From assembly GCA_002393555.1 (NCBI GenBank), contig DGSP01000093.1, positions 1-38,899 of the forward strand: a stretch of 38,899 bases of DNA, in the 5' to 3' direction. Under the pieces are notes generated by a model. The model saw only the letters and a program-made list of their open reading frames with translations. It was not told the DNA's origin and searched no databases. The DNA is from Prevotellaceae bacterium UBA4359 (GTDB taxonomy: Bacteria; Bacteroidota; Bacteroidia; Bacteroidales; Bacteroidaceae). Each line of letters starts with the position of its first letter. Positions within the stretch are counted from its first letter, which is position 1. Positions 30,600 through 38,880 of the stretch are shown piece after piece. The translations under genes and the position numbers were made by a program.

Positions 30600-32408
30600 A
30601 TGAAGAATATACGCAACTTTTGTATCATTGCACATATTGACCACGGAAAGTCAACGCTGGCCGACCGACTGCTGGAACGGACTGACACCATCAAGATTAC
30701 GCAGGGACAGATGTTGGACGACATGGACCTGGAGCAGGAACGCGGCATCACCATCAAGAGTCATGCCATCCAGATGGAGCATACGTATGATGGCGACAAG
30801 GATGAGTTCAAGGGGCAGAAGTATGTCTTGAACCTGATTGACACGCCCGGACACGTGGATTTCTCTTATGAGGTGAGCCGTTCGATTGCGGCCTGCGAGG
30901 GTGCATTGCTGGTGGTGGATGCCACGCAGGGTGTGCAGGCGCAGACCATTTCGAACCTCTACATGGCCATCGACCATGACCTTGAGATTATCCCAGTCAT
31001 CAACAAGATTGACATGCCCAACGCCATGCCCGAGGAGGTGGCCGACGAGATTATCGACCTCATCGGATGCGACCTGGAGGACATCATCTATGCCAGCGGC
31101 AAGACGGGCGAGGGTGTGGAGGATATTCTGAATGCCGTGGTGGAGCGTGTGCCTCACCCTGTGGGCGACGAGAAGGCTCCACTGCAGGCTCTGATTTTCG
31201 ATTCGGTGTTCAACTCCTACCGAGGTGTCATTGCCTACTTCAAAATCATCAATGGCGTGATGCGTCCTGGGGAGAAGGTGCGGTTTATCAACACGAAGAA
31301 GGAGTATCTGGCCGAGGAGATTGGTACGCTGAAGATGGACATGGTGCCAAAAAAGGAACTGAGGACGGGCGATGTGGGCTACATCGTGACGGGCATCAAG
31401 CAGGCCACAGAAGTGAAGGTGGGCGACACCATCACCTCGCTGGCTCGGCCGACCGACGAGGCCATCAAGGGTTTTCAGGAAGTGAAGCCAATGGTGTTTG
31501 CCGGCATCTACCCCATCGAGACCGAGGACTATGAGAACCTGCGCACCTCGCTGGAGAAACTGCAACTGAACGATGCCTCGCTCACCTTCCAGCATGAGAG
31601 TTCGGCTGCACTCGGTTTCGGTTTCCGATGCGGTTTCTTGGGTCTGCTCCACATGGAGATTGTGCAGGAACGACTCGACCGCGAGTTTGATATGGACGTC
31701 ATCACAACCGTGCCGAACGTAAGTTACATGGTCTATGACAAACATGGCGAGGCGCAAGAGGTGCACAACCCCAGCGGCATGCCCGACCCCACGCTCATCG
31801 ACCATGTGGAGGAGCCTTACATCCTTGCAACGGTCATCACCACAGCCACCTACATTGGCCCCATCATGACGCTCTGTCTAAGCAAACGTGCCGAACTGGT
31901 GAAGCAGGACTTCATTGCTGGCAATCGTGTGGAGATAGAGTTCCTCATGCCACTGGGCGAGATTGTGATAGACTTCTACGACAAACTGAAGAGTGTGTCG
32001 CGCGGCTATGCCTCGTTCGACTACCATCCGGCGGGCTTCCGCGAGAGCAAACTCGTGAAACTCGACATTCTGCTGAACGGTGAATCGGTCGATGCCCTCT
32101 CCACGCTGACCCATGTAGATAATGCCGTGACGCTGGGTCGCCGCATGTGCGAAAGGCTGAAGGACTTGCTGCCTCGTCAGCAGTTCGACATCGCCATCCA
32201 GGCTGCCATCGGCGGAAAGATTGTGGCGCGCGAGACGGTGAAGCAGGTGCGCAAGGATGTGTTGGCTAAGTGCTACGGCGGTGACGTGAGCCGCAAGCGC
32301 AAACTGCTGGAGAAACAGAAGCGTGGCAAGAAGCGCATGAAGCAGATTGGCAACGTGAGTGTGCCGCAAAAAGCCTTCTTGGCCGTACTGAAACTCGACG
32401 ACGATTGA
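30600..32408 (+). CDS. lepA: Elongation factor 4 (LepA)
   Basis: A 602-residue translational GTPase that acts on the ribosome, with roles in back-translocation and 30S biogenesis. G motifs: AHIDHGKSTL (G1), RGITIKSHAI (G2), DTPGHVDF (G3), NKIDMPNA (G4). EF-G-like domains II, III and V follow, and the unique LepA C-terminal domain is present with GGDVSRKRKLLEKQKRGKKRMK. Length matches E. coli LepA (599). The ATG at 30600 fits the promoter. Confidence 0.98.
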   Translation: MKNIRNFCIIAHIDHGKSTLADRLLERTDTIKITQGQMLDDMDLEQERGITIKSHAIQMEHTYDGDKDEFKGQKYVLNLIDTPGHVDFSYEVSRSIAACEGALLVVDATQGVQAQTISNLYMAIDHDLEIIPVINKIDMPNAMPEEVADEIIDLIGCDLEDIIYASGKTGEGVEDILNAVVERVPHPVGDEKAPLQALIFDSVFNSYRGVIAYFKIINGVMRPGEKVRFINTKKEYLAEEIGTLKMDMVPKKELRTGDVGYIVTGIKQATEVKVGDTITSLARPTDEAIKGFQEVKPMVFAGIYPIETEDYENLRTSLEKLQLNDASLTFQHESSAALGFGFRCGFLGLLHMEIVQERLDREFDMDVITTVPNVSYMVYDKHGEAQEVHNPSGMPDPTLIDHVEEPYILATVITTATYIGPIMTLCLSKRAELVKQDFIAGNRVEIEFLMPLGEIVIDFYDKLKSVSRGYASFDYHPAGFRESKLVKLDILLNGESVDALSTLTHVDNAVTLGRRMCERLKDLLPRQQFDIAIQAAIGGKIVARETVKQVRKDVLAKCYGGDVSRKRKLLEKQKRGKKRMKQIGNVSVPQKAFLAVLKLDDD

Positions 32409-32650
32409 AACTTTACACATTATTATATATATAACTCAAGTTTCGCAAGTGCTCAACTTCTTTGGAGTGAAAGGAGTTAGAGGAGCGAAAGGAGTGAAAG
32501 CCAAATGTGATGGTTTAGAGTTTAGGGCTGAGAGTCGCCAAGTGCGTGGGCTTGCGCCCAGCGCATGGGCTGGCAGAGTATCGTGAAACTCAAGAGACTG
32601 AAAAACCTTCTACAGACTGACTACCAACAACATTCAACCTATTTACGAAT
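32409..32650. other. Intergenic region lepA to C10 protease
   Basis: About 240 nt without a gene. It begins with a 21-bp A/T word (32413-32433) identical to one at 4327-4347. It then has degenerate GGAGTGAAAG repeats (about 32464-32500) and a hairpin TGCGTGGGC (32543-32551) with GCCCAGCGCA (32556-32565). No TAnnTTTG box is evident before the protease gene. Confidence 0.6.
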
Positions 32651-35600
32651 ATGAGAAAAACTACACTATCCCTTCTTCTGATGCTGGTGGCACTGACTGC
32701 AAGTGCCGACCCCATTACACGTGCTAAAGCCCTGCAACTGGCACAAGAATTTATGGTGCCGGGCTATCAAATGGCCATCACCAAAGAAGCGACCACACGC
32801 AGGGCCGCAGCCACGACTGCACCTTACTACATCATCAGCCGTGGCGACAACCAGGGCTATGTCATCATTGCAGGCGATGACTGCCTGCCCGAAGTGCTGG
32901 GCTACACCGACCACGGCAACTTCGACCCCACCAACCTGCCACCAGCCTTGCAGGAGATGCTGGATGGATGGCAAAACATGGTGGAAACCGCACAGGCCAA
33001 TGGCACCAACACGGCACTGGCTGCCCAACGCAAAGCCACCAGGAGAGCCAGCAACCGCGTGAGCATAGCCCCGTTTGTCACATCGCACTGGGGGCAAGGT
33101 GCACCCTACAACAACAACTGCCCCACCCTCACATCGAACGGCAGCCGCGCCCTGACGGGCTGTGTGGCCACCGCTGCCAGCCAAATTCTCTACTACTGGC
33201 GCAAAGACCTCCCTGCCACCCTTCAATCGACCACACCCATCTATGGCTATGGCGATGCTCCCGTCACTCGCAGTGTGCCTAAAGGTACACCGATGAAGTG
33301 GGACCTGATGCTCGACCGCTATGGCTCTGAACCACAGGAATTCAAAGATGCCGTGGCCGAGTTTGTCTTTGCCACTGGAGCAGCCACATGGCTCACCTAC
33401 GGCTCATCCACATCGGGCAACATCGAGAAAATTCCTTATACTTTCTCGGCCTACTTTGGCATGAACGGCGGAACGGTACACTACCGCGACAGTTACTCGC
33501 AAGAAGGATGGACACAACTCATCTACAAGGAGTTGGAAGAAAGGCGTCCCGTCATGTACACGGGTGTACACCCCGATCAAGGCGGACACGCCGTGTTCAT
33601 CCACGGCTACAATGCCTCCGACGACAAGTTCTACTTCAACTTCGGTTGGGACGGTGGAAACGACGGCTACTACACCACCGCAACCACCGACGGCATGAAC
33701 GGCTTCAGTGGGTCGCAGTCGGCACTGATTGGTGCCTATCCCAAGACAAAGAACTTAGCGGTTGACATTGTGTCCCCACTCCACACGTACACCAATGCGG
33801 ACAACAATTTCACCGTTAAAATCACAAACAACAGCACCCTTCCCTTCTCCGGCATCTACCTGTTTGCCGAGACTTCGGCCACCAAACCATCAGACTTGAC
33901 GAAAGCCAAATCGAAAAACACGGAGTTGGAAATAGCCGTGGGCGAAAGTGCCGAAGTGGTCTTGACAGCCAAGCCCACCAGAGAGCAAGCCTACTACATC
34001 ACGGTGACCGACGATGCCCTCAACGTGCTGGCCAAGATTCAAGTGACACCTGAGAAAGCCGAAAACGACCTCCACCTGAACCGTCTCAGCCTTGATGCCA
34101 GCAGCGACACCGAGACACTGGACGGCGAGACCTACCAAGTCATCTACCACAACCAGTCAACGGCCCACGCCTCCATTGCCAACCGCGCCGACATCGCCTA
34201 TAGCGGCACTTTCCGTATGGACTTCTATGTCTATGATGAGGAGAAGCAGGAATGGACACCCGTCCGAACAACCAGCAAACTTGCAGAAATAGACGGACAG
34301 ACAGACGGCACGGTATCGTTTGGCATCATCTCCTCCTACTTCGAAGTGGGGAAAAAATACATGGCCCACCTGCAAGACCAAACCTCTGCAAAGGACGATG
34401 TACACATAGACGATGACGCGGCCAACACGCTTCGGTTCATCAGAAAAGAAAGCGACAACGCCATGGAGGTCGTCAGTTTTGAAGACGACTGCCTGACCCT
34501 CAAAGGCTACTTCGACAACACCGCATTCAACACCAGTTCGTTCGCCAACAAGAAAGCCTACAAAACGGCAACCATCTATGACCTGACCCAATGCAACGCT
34601 GTGGGCAACGTGACCCAAAGCATCAACCCCAACGCCCTCATCTATGTGGCAGACGACAGCCAAGCCACTGGCACGAACGTCGTTTGTGCCGGCCAGTGTG
34701 CTCACCTTGTGCTCACACCTGGGTATAATTTCACGCCACGCGCCAACTTCACTGCGGCAGAGGCTGAAATCCAGATTGGTACAGAACCACACATCTGGTA
34801 TTGGCTCACAGTCCCCTTCACGGTGGATGTTCCCGATGGCATTATCGCCCGACAAATCACAGGACACACCACCAGCAGCATCCCCAACTCCTATTTTGAG
34901 ACCGTCAAGACACTCGAAGCCGGCAGGACCTACTTGCTGATGGGTTCCACGTCCAACACGCTGACACTGAAAGCAAGCAATGTCACCGTGATGGCTCAAC
35001 CCACCCAGAACGCTGACGCTGCCATCGTGGGCACTTTTGCCAGCACCACCACACCCGAAGGGGCCATGCTGCTCGACTACAGCGAACAGCCTTACCTCCA
35101 GCCAACCGAGGCTGGCAGCGACGTGGAAGGTCTCCGAGCCTATTGGTACGATGTCACCACTACCAAGAAACTCCGCGCCTACCTCAGCACTGCCGCCGAA
35201 ACAGCCCACATAGAACTGGCCAAGAGCATCGAGCAAGCCTACGACATGCTGAAGTACTGGGGTGACTTGATGGCGCAAGAAGACCGAGCCACATTCAAGA
35301 CCAAAATCCAAGAGGCCGAACACGAGTTCACTCATCGCGGCGAAGGCGAAACCGAACTCACCACCACCGGACTCATCAAGCGATATGCCGCCCAACTGCT
35401 GGCCGACGGAGAAGCCTTCATCAGAGAAGGCAAACTCGTCAATGGCAAGGAAGTCGATTTCACCGACCACATCACCAACCCGTCGTTTGAGACCACACGC
35501 CCCAACGCAAGTGGCTGGACACTGGGCAAAAAAGAAGGTGTGACGACCACAGGAAGTGTGCTGCAAGCCAACCTCAACAACACCTTCCGCACGGTGGGCA

Positions 35601-36082
35601 TCGAAGGAGCCAATGTCTTCCGCAGTTACATCGCTGCCGACAAATCATCTGTCACCCTCTCGCAGACAGTGACGGGACTGACACCTGGACACTACCGCCT
35701 CAGTGCCATGCTCGGCACCGACACCGACCAGACTGTCACCCTGTTTGCCGACGAAGCCACCACCACTGTCAGCGGACACTCCTTCGGCACCTATTACCTG
35801 ACCGAAGCCGTGATTGAGGACATTACTGTGATGCCCGACGAAGATGCCGAGACAGGCTCCCTCACCATCGGTGTAAAAGAAGGCCATTGGTACAAGGCCG
35901 ACGACTTCCGCCTTACCTACATCGGCACATTGACCGACGAAGAACAGGCTACAGGCATCGGCAGTGTGGCAGCCGAGAAAGCCAGCCGCCAGGGCATCTT
36001 CACCCTGCAAGGCATCGAAGTGAAGAAAGCCCTGCAGCCAGGACTTTACATCATCGATGGCAAAAAGACCTACGTGAAATAA
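32651..36082 (+). CDS. Secreted C10 family (streptopain-like) cysteine protease, multidomain
   Basis: An 1143-residue secreted protein with a signal peptide (MRKTTLSLLLMLVALTASA). A Spi-type propeptide (residues about 20-110, with YYIISRGDNQGYVIIAGDD) precedes the C10 domain: catalytic Cys171 in TGCVATAASQILYYW and His313 in GGHAVFIHGY, then FYFNFGWDGGNDGYY. Beta-rich repeats and Ig-like segments fill the middle (about 370-860); residues about 955-1095 resemble a galactose-binding or carbohydrate-binding module (ITNPSFETTRPNASGW, SLTIGVKEGHWYKADDFRLTYIG). The C terminus (GIFTLQGIEVKKALQPGLYI) is a type IX secretion sorting tail. Relatives include streptopain and Prevotella interpain A. It is likely a surface or released virulence- or nutrition-related protease. 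The promoter is unclear. Confidence 0.9.
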   Translation: MRKTTLSLLLMLVALTASADPITRAKALQLAQEFMVPGYQMAITKEATTRRAAATTAPYYIISRGDNQGYVIIAGDDCLPEVLGYTDHGNFDPTNLPPALQEMLDGWQNMVETAQANGTNTALAAQRKATRRASNRVSIAPFVTSHWGQGAPYNNNCPTLTSNGSRALTGCVATAASQILYYWRKDLPATLQSTTPIYGYGDAPVTRSVPKGTPMKWDLMLDRYGSEPQEFKDAVAEFVFATGAATWLTYGSSTSGNIEKIPYTFSAYFGMNGGTVHYRDSYSQEGWTQLIYKELEERRPVMYTGVHPDQGGHAVFIHGYNASDDKFYFNFGWDGGNDGYYTTATTDGMNGFSGSQSALIGAYPKTKNLAVDIVSPLHTYTNADNNFTVKITNNSTLPFSGIYLFAETSATKPSDLTKAKSKNTELEIAVGESAEVVLTAKPTREQAYYITVTDDALNVLAKIQVTPEKAENDLHLNRLSLDASSDTETLDGETYQVIYHNQSTAHASIANRADIAYSGTFRMDFYVYDEEKQEWTPVRTTSKLAEIDGQTDGTVSFGIISSYFEVGKKYMAHLQDQTSAKDDVHIDDDAANTLRFIRKESDNAMEVVSFEDDCLTLKGYFDNTAFNTSSFANKKAYKTATIYDLTQCNAVGNVTQSINPNALIYVADDSQATGTNVVCAGQCAHLVLTPGYNFTPRANFTAAEAEIQIGTEPHIWYWLTVPFTVDVPDGIIARQITGHTTSSIPNSYFETVKTLEAGRTYLLMGSTSNTLTLKASNVTVMAQPTQNADAAIVGTFASTTTPEGAMLLDYSEQPYLQPTEAGSDVEGLRAYWYDVTTTKKLRAYLSTAAETAHIELAKSIEQAYDMLKYWGDLMAQEDRATFKTKIQEAEHEFTHRGEGETELTTTGLIKRYAAQLLADGEAFIREGKLVNGKEVDFTDHITNPSFETTRPNASGWTLGKKEGVTTTGSVLQANLNNTFRTVGIEGANVFRSYIAADKSSVTLSQTVTGLTPGHYRLSAMLGTDTDQTVTLFADEATTTVSGHSFGTYYLTEAVIEDITVMPDEDAETGSLTIGVKEGHWYKADDFRLTYIGTLTDEEQATGIGSVAAEKASRQGIFTLQGIEVKKALQPGLYIIDGKKTYVK

Positions 36083-36133
36083 CGCTAAATAAGCCCCAAA
36101 TACAACTTCTCGCCACACAAAAGCGAGTGAAAA

Positions 36134-36175
36134 ACAGCGGGTGTTGTTCCCAAGCGAACAATACCCGCTGTTTTT
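36134..36175 (+). terminator. Intrinsic terminator after the C10 protease
   Basis: ACAGCGGGTGTTGTTC (36134-36149) pairs with GAACAATACCCGCTGT (36156-36171), including one G-U pair, around a 6-nt loop, with TTTTT following. Confidence 0.95.
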
Positions 36176-36204
36176 GTTGCATCTGCTCTCTATAAGGCTA
36201 AAAT

Positions 36205-36250
36205 ATGCTAAAAAACATACTTTTATTGACCAAAACATGCTAAAAAGCAT
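36205..36250. promoter_or_regulatory. Two operator-like palindromes 32 bp apart
   Basis: ATGCTAAAAAACAT (36205-36218) and ATGCTAAAAAGCAT (36237-36250) are near-identical, the second a perfect ATGCT/AGCAT inverted repeat. Their centres are 32 bp, about three helical turns, apart and both lie just upstream of the -33 of the promoter at 36258-36289. This suits a dimeric regulator binding on one face of the DNA. Confidence 0.6.
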
Positions 36251-36257
36251 AAAAACG

Positions 36258-36289
36258 CTTGTTTATTACATCAGAAAGACCTACCTTTG
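36258..36289 (+). promoter_or_regulatory. Promoter of the lysozyme-like gene
   Basis: -7 TACCTTTG at 36282-36289, 20-nt spacer, -33 CTTG at 36258-36261 (one mismatch). The leader is about 108 nt and contains a small hairpin-forming GGCCGAAAAGCC stretch near 36320. Confidence 0.75.
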
Positions 36290-36402
36290 CAGCAGTTTTT
36301 ACAGTTTATAGAAACGCAGAAGGCCGAAAAGCCGACTAGAAGTCTCGACAAATCGTGATGATTGAACAGACTTAAAACGAATCTTTAAAAAGTAAGAATT
36401 GT

Positions 36403-36840
36403 ATGAAAAAAATTTTATTCTTAGCATTGCTGACCGCTTCGCTCATAGCAACTGCAAAGCCCGAGCCGAAGGTGGATCTGCAGAAGAAATGGGGCGCAGT
36501 CATCAACGCCATCGCCATGGTGGAGAGCCAAGGACAGCCCAAAGCAGTATCGAAGAATGGACTCTACGTCGGGTATCTGCAAATATCCGAGATTTTGGTG
36601 CGCGAGTGCAACCGCATTGTCGGCTACAAAAAGTACACTTACGCAGACCGCTATGACAAGCAGAAGAGCATTGACATGTTCATCGACTACCAAGAGTACT
36701 ACAACCCCGACGGCAACATGGAACGCGCCATCCGCCTCTGGAACTCTGGCGACCTGAAGTGCATGACCCGCAAGGCTCGCACCGAAGGTTACTACCAGCG
36801 CGTCATGTCGAAGTACAACGCAACAGCCTCGCTGCAATAA
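36403..36840 (+). CDS. Secreted lysozyme-like / transglycosylase SLT-like small protein
   Basis: A 145-residue protein with a signal peptide (cleavage near ATA-KP). The mature part has the lysozyme-like arrangement of SLT domains: a helix with AIAMVESQGQPKAVSKNG, where Glu41 is in the position of the catalytic acid, GYLQISEILVRECNRI in place of the usual GLMQI, and a C-terminal RAIRLWNSGDL like the AYNAG motif. It is short for a lytic transglycosylase and may be an inactive or minimal version. It is probably periplasmic and acts on peptidoglycan. It is a single-gene unit with its own promoter and terminator. Confidence 0.75.
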   Translation: MKKILFLALLTASLIATAKPEPKVDLQKKWGAVINAIAMVESQGQPKAVSKNGLYVGYLQISEILVRECNRIVGYKKYTYADRYDKQKSIDMFIDYQEYYNPDGNMERAIRLWNSGDLKCMTRKARTEGYYQRVMSKYNATASLQ

Positions 36841-36881
36841 GCGCACCACAAAAACCACTCTCTTTAGAGAGACCCATCAAG

Positions 36882-36916
36882 AAAGGGGATGCAACCACAC
36901 CGTTGCATCCCCTTTT
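36882..36916 (+). terminator. Intrinsic terminator after the lysozyme-like gene
   Basis: AAAGGGGATGCAAC (36882-36895) pairs with GTTGCATCCCCTTT (36902-36915) around a 6-nt loop and ends in TTTTT. The convergent gmk gene ends 30 nt later. Confidence 0.95.
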
Positions 36917-36945
36917 TCTGTTATGAATGACACATTTCCCGTGTC

Positions 36946-37614
36946 TCATTCGTCGTCAGACAAGAAGTCTTCCACCAACGCACATGCTTCAACCTGAGCC
37001 ACTTCCAGCACATCGTTGACCACCACCTCGTCAAAGTTTTCCGCCTGACTCAGTTCATATCTGGCACGTTCGATGCGTTGGTCTATCACCTCGGGGGCAT
37101 CGGTGCCTCTACCCTCCAGCCGGCGACGCAGTTCCTCTACACTGGGCGGCTGGATGAAGATGCTGAGCGCACGTGCGCCATAGAGTTTCTTGATGCGCAG
37201 GGCACCATTCACATCCACGTCGAACACTACATTCTCACCAGCAGCCAACTGCTTATCGACCTGCGACTTCAGAGTGCCATAAAAGCGGTCCTTATACACC
37301 TCCTCATACTCCACAAACTCATCGTTGGCAATTTTCTCCTTAAACTCTTCTGGTGTCAGGAAGAAGTATTCCACCCCATCCTTTTCCTCTCCACGCGGAG
37401 CGCGCGAAGTGGCAGAGATGGAGAAGTGGAGCCTCCCCCCACCCCCTCCCATAGAGGGGGAGTTGCCATCAGGCGAGTTAATTTCATCCATGACATATTT
37501 GATGATAGTCGATTTGCCTGAGCCCGAGGGGGCTGCAAAAATAATCAGCCTCCCCCCACCCCCTCCCAAAGAGGGGGAGTTGCCATCCTGCGAGTTGTTT
37601 TGATTCATATTCAT
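36946..37614 (-). CDS. gmk: Guanylate kinase carrying two in-frame palindromic-element insertions
   Basis: Cytoplasmic kinase converting GMP to GDP, an essential step. The P-loop APSGSGKST, the GMP-binding FSISATSRAPRGEEKDGVEY, VFDVDVNGALRIKK and IFIQPPSVEELRRRLEGRGTD are intact. Two near-identical 17-residue blocks, NSxDGNSPSxGGGGGRL, interrupt the family sequence: one directly before the first strand (LIIFAAPSG), one between the P-loop helix and the FSISATSR strand. Both are encoded by copies of a G/C-rich palindromic repeat. Without them the length is about 188, normal for the group. The start is uncertain: ATG 37614 or 37608 gives a short N terminus; ATG 37713 adds 33 residues and arises at the edge of a third repeat copy. 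It lies downstream of yicC. Confidence 0.9.
   Translation of the reverse strand: MNMNQNNSQDGNSPSLGGGGGRLIIFAAPSGSGKSTIIKYVMDEINSPDGNSPSMGGGGGRLHFSISATSRAPRGEEKDGVEYFFLTPEEFKEKIANDEFVEYEEVYKDRFYGTLKSQVDKQLAAGENVVFDVDVNGALRIKKLYGARALSIFIQPPSVEELRRRLEGRGTDAPEVIDQRIERARYELSQAENFDEVVVNDVLEVAQVEACALVEDFLSDDE
37429..37479 (-). repeat. G/C-rich palindromic element copy 1, inside gmk
   Basis: Read on the minus strand it encodes NSPDGNSPSMGGGGGRL. The core hairpin is CCCCCTC / GAGGGGG around CCATA. It differs from copy 2 in only a few bases over about 50 bp (the Met/Leu and Pro/Gln codons) and is a multiple of three long, keeping the gmk frame. Confidence 0.92.
37546..37596 (-). repeat. G/C-rich palindromic element copy 2, inside gmk
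   Basis: Encodes NSQDGNSPSLGGGGGRL near the N terminus of guanylate kinase, just ahead of the P-loop strand. Same orientation as copy 1, 117 bp away. Confidence 0.92.
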
Positions 37615-37713
37615 TGGATTATTTTCAGTTTGTTTTTTATCTTTAACACCCAGTCTCATATCAGGCCATCTTCGCAACATCTTTGACAAGCCTTCGATTC
37701 CCACACGCCGCAT

Positions 37714-37750
37714 GGCACTCCCCCTCTTTGGGAGGGGGCGGGGGGAGGCT
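37714..37750 (+). repeat. G/C-rich palindromic element copy 3, at the yicC stop codon
   Basis: The same element in the opposite orientation to copies 1 and 2: CTCCCCCTCTTTGGGAGGGGG core at about 37718-37739. Its end overlaps the yicC stop codon (37749-37751) and its other end creates the in-frame ATG at 37713 of the gmk frame. Confidence 0.88.
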
Positions 37751-38624
37751 ACATCACATTCAAGACTTGTTCCTTGATTTGCTCCAGTTCGTCCTTCATC
37801 TTCACCACAATGTTCTGCATCTCAGCCTGGTTCGACTTCGAGCCGGTGGTGTTGATTTCACGCCCCATCTCCTGAGCGATGAAGCCGAGTTTCTTGCCCT
37901 GGCCATGCCCATCCTGCATCGTCTCGACAAAGTAGCGCAGATGGTTAGACAGACGTTGCTTCTCCTCCGAGATGTCCAGTTTCTCTATGTAGTAAATCAT
38001 CTCCTGCTCCAGGCGGTTCTTGTCATAATCCACCCCTACGGTCTGCTCCAGCGCATCCACGATACGCTGGCGAATCTTCTCCGTGCGCTCCTTCTCATAA
38101 GGTTCAATCGAGGCCAATAGCGCGCCGATGTTGTCTATTTTCTCCTGAAACTTCTTGGCCAGCGCCAGCCCCTCTTGCTTTCGGAAGGCAACCAGTTCAT
38201 CCACAGCCCCTTCCACCGCACGTCGAGCCACCGCCCACTCCTCGTCGGAGAGTTCTTCCACCTCGGTGTGGGTAAACACATCGGGCAGCCGCAACAGCGT
38301 CGCATACCAGTCATCGGGAGCAGGCAACCCCAGTTCCTGCTGCATCTGCTCCACTTGCTGCTTGTAGGTCTTCAGCAGCACCATGTTGAGCGGCGAGGCA
38401 GCCGAAGCCTCATCTTTCTCCACCCAGAGCACAAAATCCACCTTGCCGCGCTCCAGTTTCTGCTGCATCATCTGGCGCATCTCCATCTCCTTCTCCCGAT
38501 AGATGGGAGCAATGCGCGCCGTAATGTCCAGAGCCTTGCTGTTCAGCGACTTCACCTCTGCATGGATTTTCTTTCCTCCGTATGCCACGACACATTTGCC
38601 ATAGCCAGTCATTGATTGTATCAT
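37749..38624 (-). CDS. yicC: YicC family endoribonuclease
   Basis: A 291-residue YicC-like protein. E. coli YicC is an endoribonuclease that affects small-RNA turnover. Signatures are the N-terminal MIQSMTGYGK, EVKSLNSKALDI and RGKVDFVLWVE, and the C terminus with EKLDISEEKQRLSNHLRYF and GKKLGFIAQEMGREINTTGSKSN. The ATG at 38624 fits the family N terminus; an earlier in-frame start at 38702 would lie upstream of the promoter. The yicC-gmk order is common in bacteria. Confidence 0.95.
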   Translation of the reverse strand: MIQSMTGYGKCVVAYGGKKIHAEVKSLNSKALDITARIAPIYREKEMEMRQMMQQKLERGKVDFVLWVEKDEASAASPLNMVLLKTYKQQVEQMQQELGLPAPDDWYATLLRLPDVFTHTEVEELSDEEWAVARRAVEGAVDELVAFRKQEGLALAKKFQEKIDNIGALLASIEPYEKERTEKIRQRIVDALEQTVGVDYDKNRLEQEMIYYIEKLDISEEKQRLSNHLRYFVETMQDGHGQGKKLGFIAQEMGREINTTGSKSNQAEMQNIVVKMKDELEQIKEQVLNVM

Positions 38625-38648
38625 AGATTGTTCTGTTTTTTGTGGCGG

Positions 38649-38656
38649 CAAAGTTA
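38649..38656 (-). promoter_or_regulatory. -7 box for yicC-gmk
   Basis: TAACTTTG on the minus strand, 25 nt before the yicC ATG. A TTTG at -33 is not present. Confidence 0.6.
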
Positions 38657-38764
38657 CGAATAAAAAACGACATAAGGCATGTTTTGGACAGGATAACTGC
38701 ACTTTTTTTAACGTCAGTTCGGTTTTTACGGTTACTTTCCATAGGGGCTTCGTCGTTATCTCTT

Positions 38765-38880
38765 GTGACTCTACTCCACAGAGTCACGTGACTCTCTTCC
38801 ACTGCCCCTCGTGACTCTGTGGAAGAGACTCATCGGCGAGTCTGGAAGAGCCACCTCGGAAGGTGTGGAAGATAGGGCCT
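38765..38880. repeat. Palindromic array D, five to six units at 23-bp period
   Basis: GTGACTCT occurs at 38765, 38788 and 38811, and TGGAAGA at 38820, 38843 and 38866, all exactly 23 bp apart. AGAGTCACGTGACTCT (38780-38795) is a perfect 16-bp palindrome, and CTCTTCCAC (38794-38802) is inverted as GTGGAAGAG (38819-38827). The array lies upstream of the yicC promoter and may continue past the window edge. Confidence 0.85.

Noticed and set aside
30651..31805. Minus-strand open frame opposite lepA
   Set aside because: Same explanation: lepA is certain and this is its reverse.
37325..37603. Plus-strand frame rich in Pro across the gmk repeats
   Set aside because: It is the reverse strand of gmk plus the G/C-rich repeats; the PPPPP blocks come from the repeats themselves.
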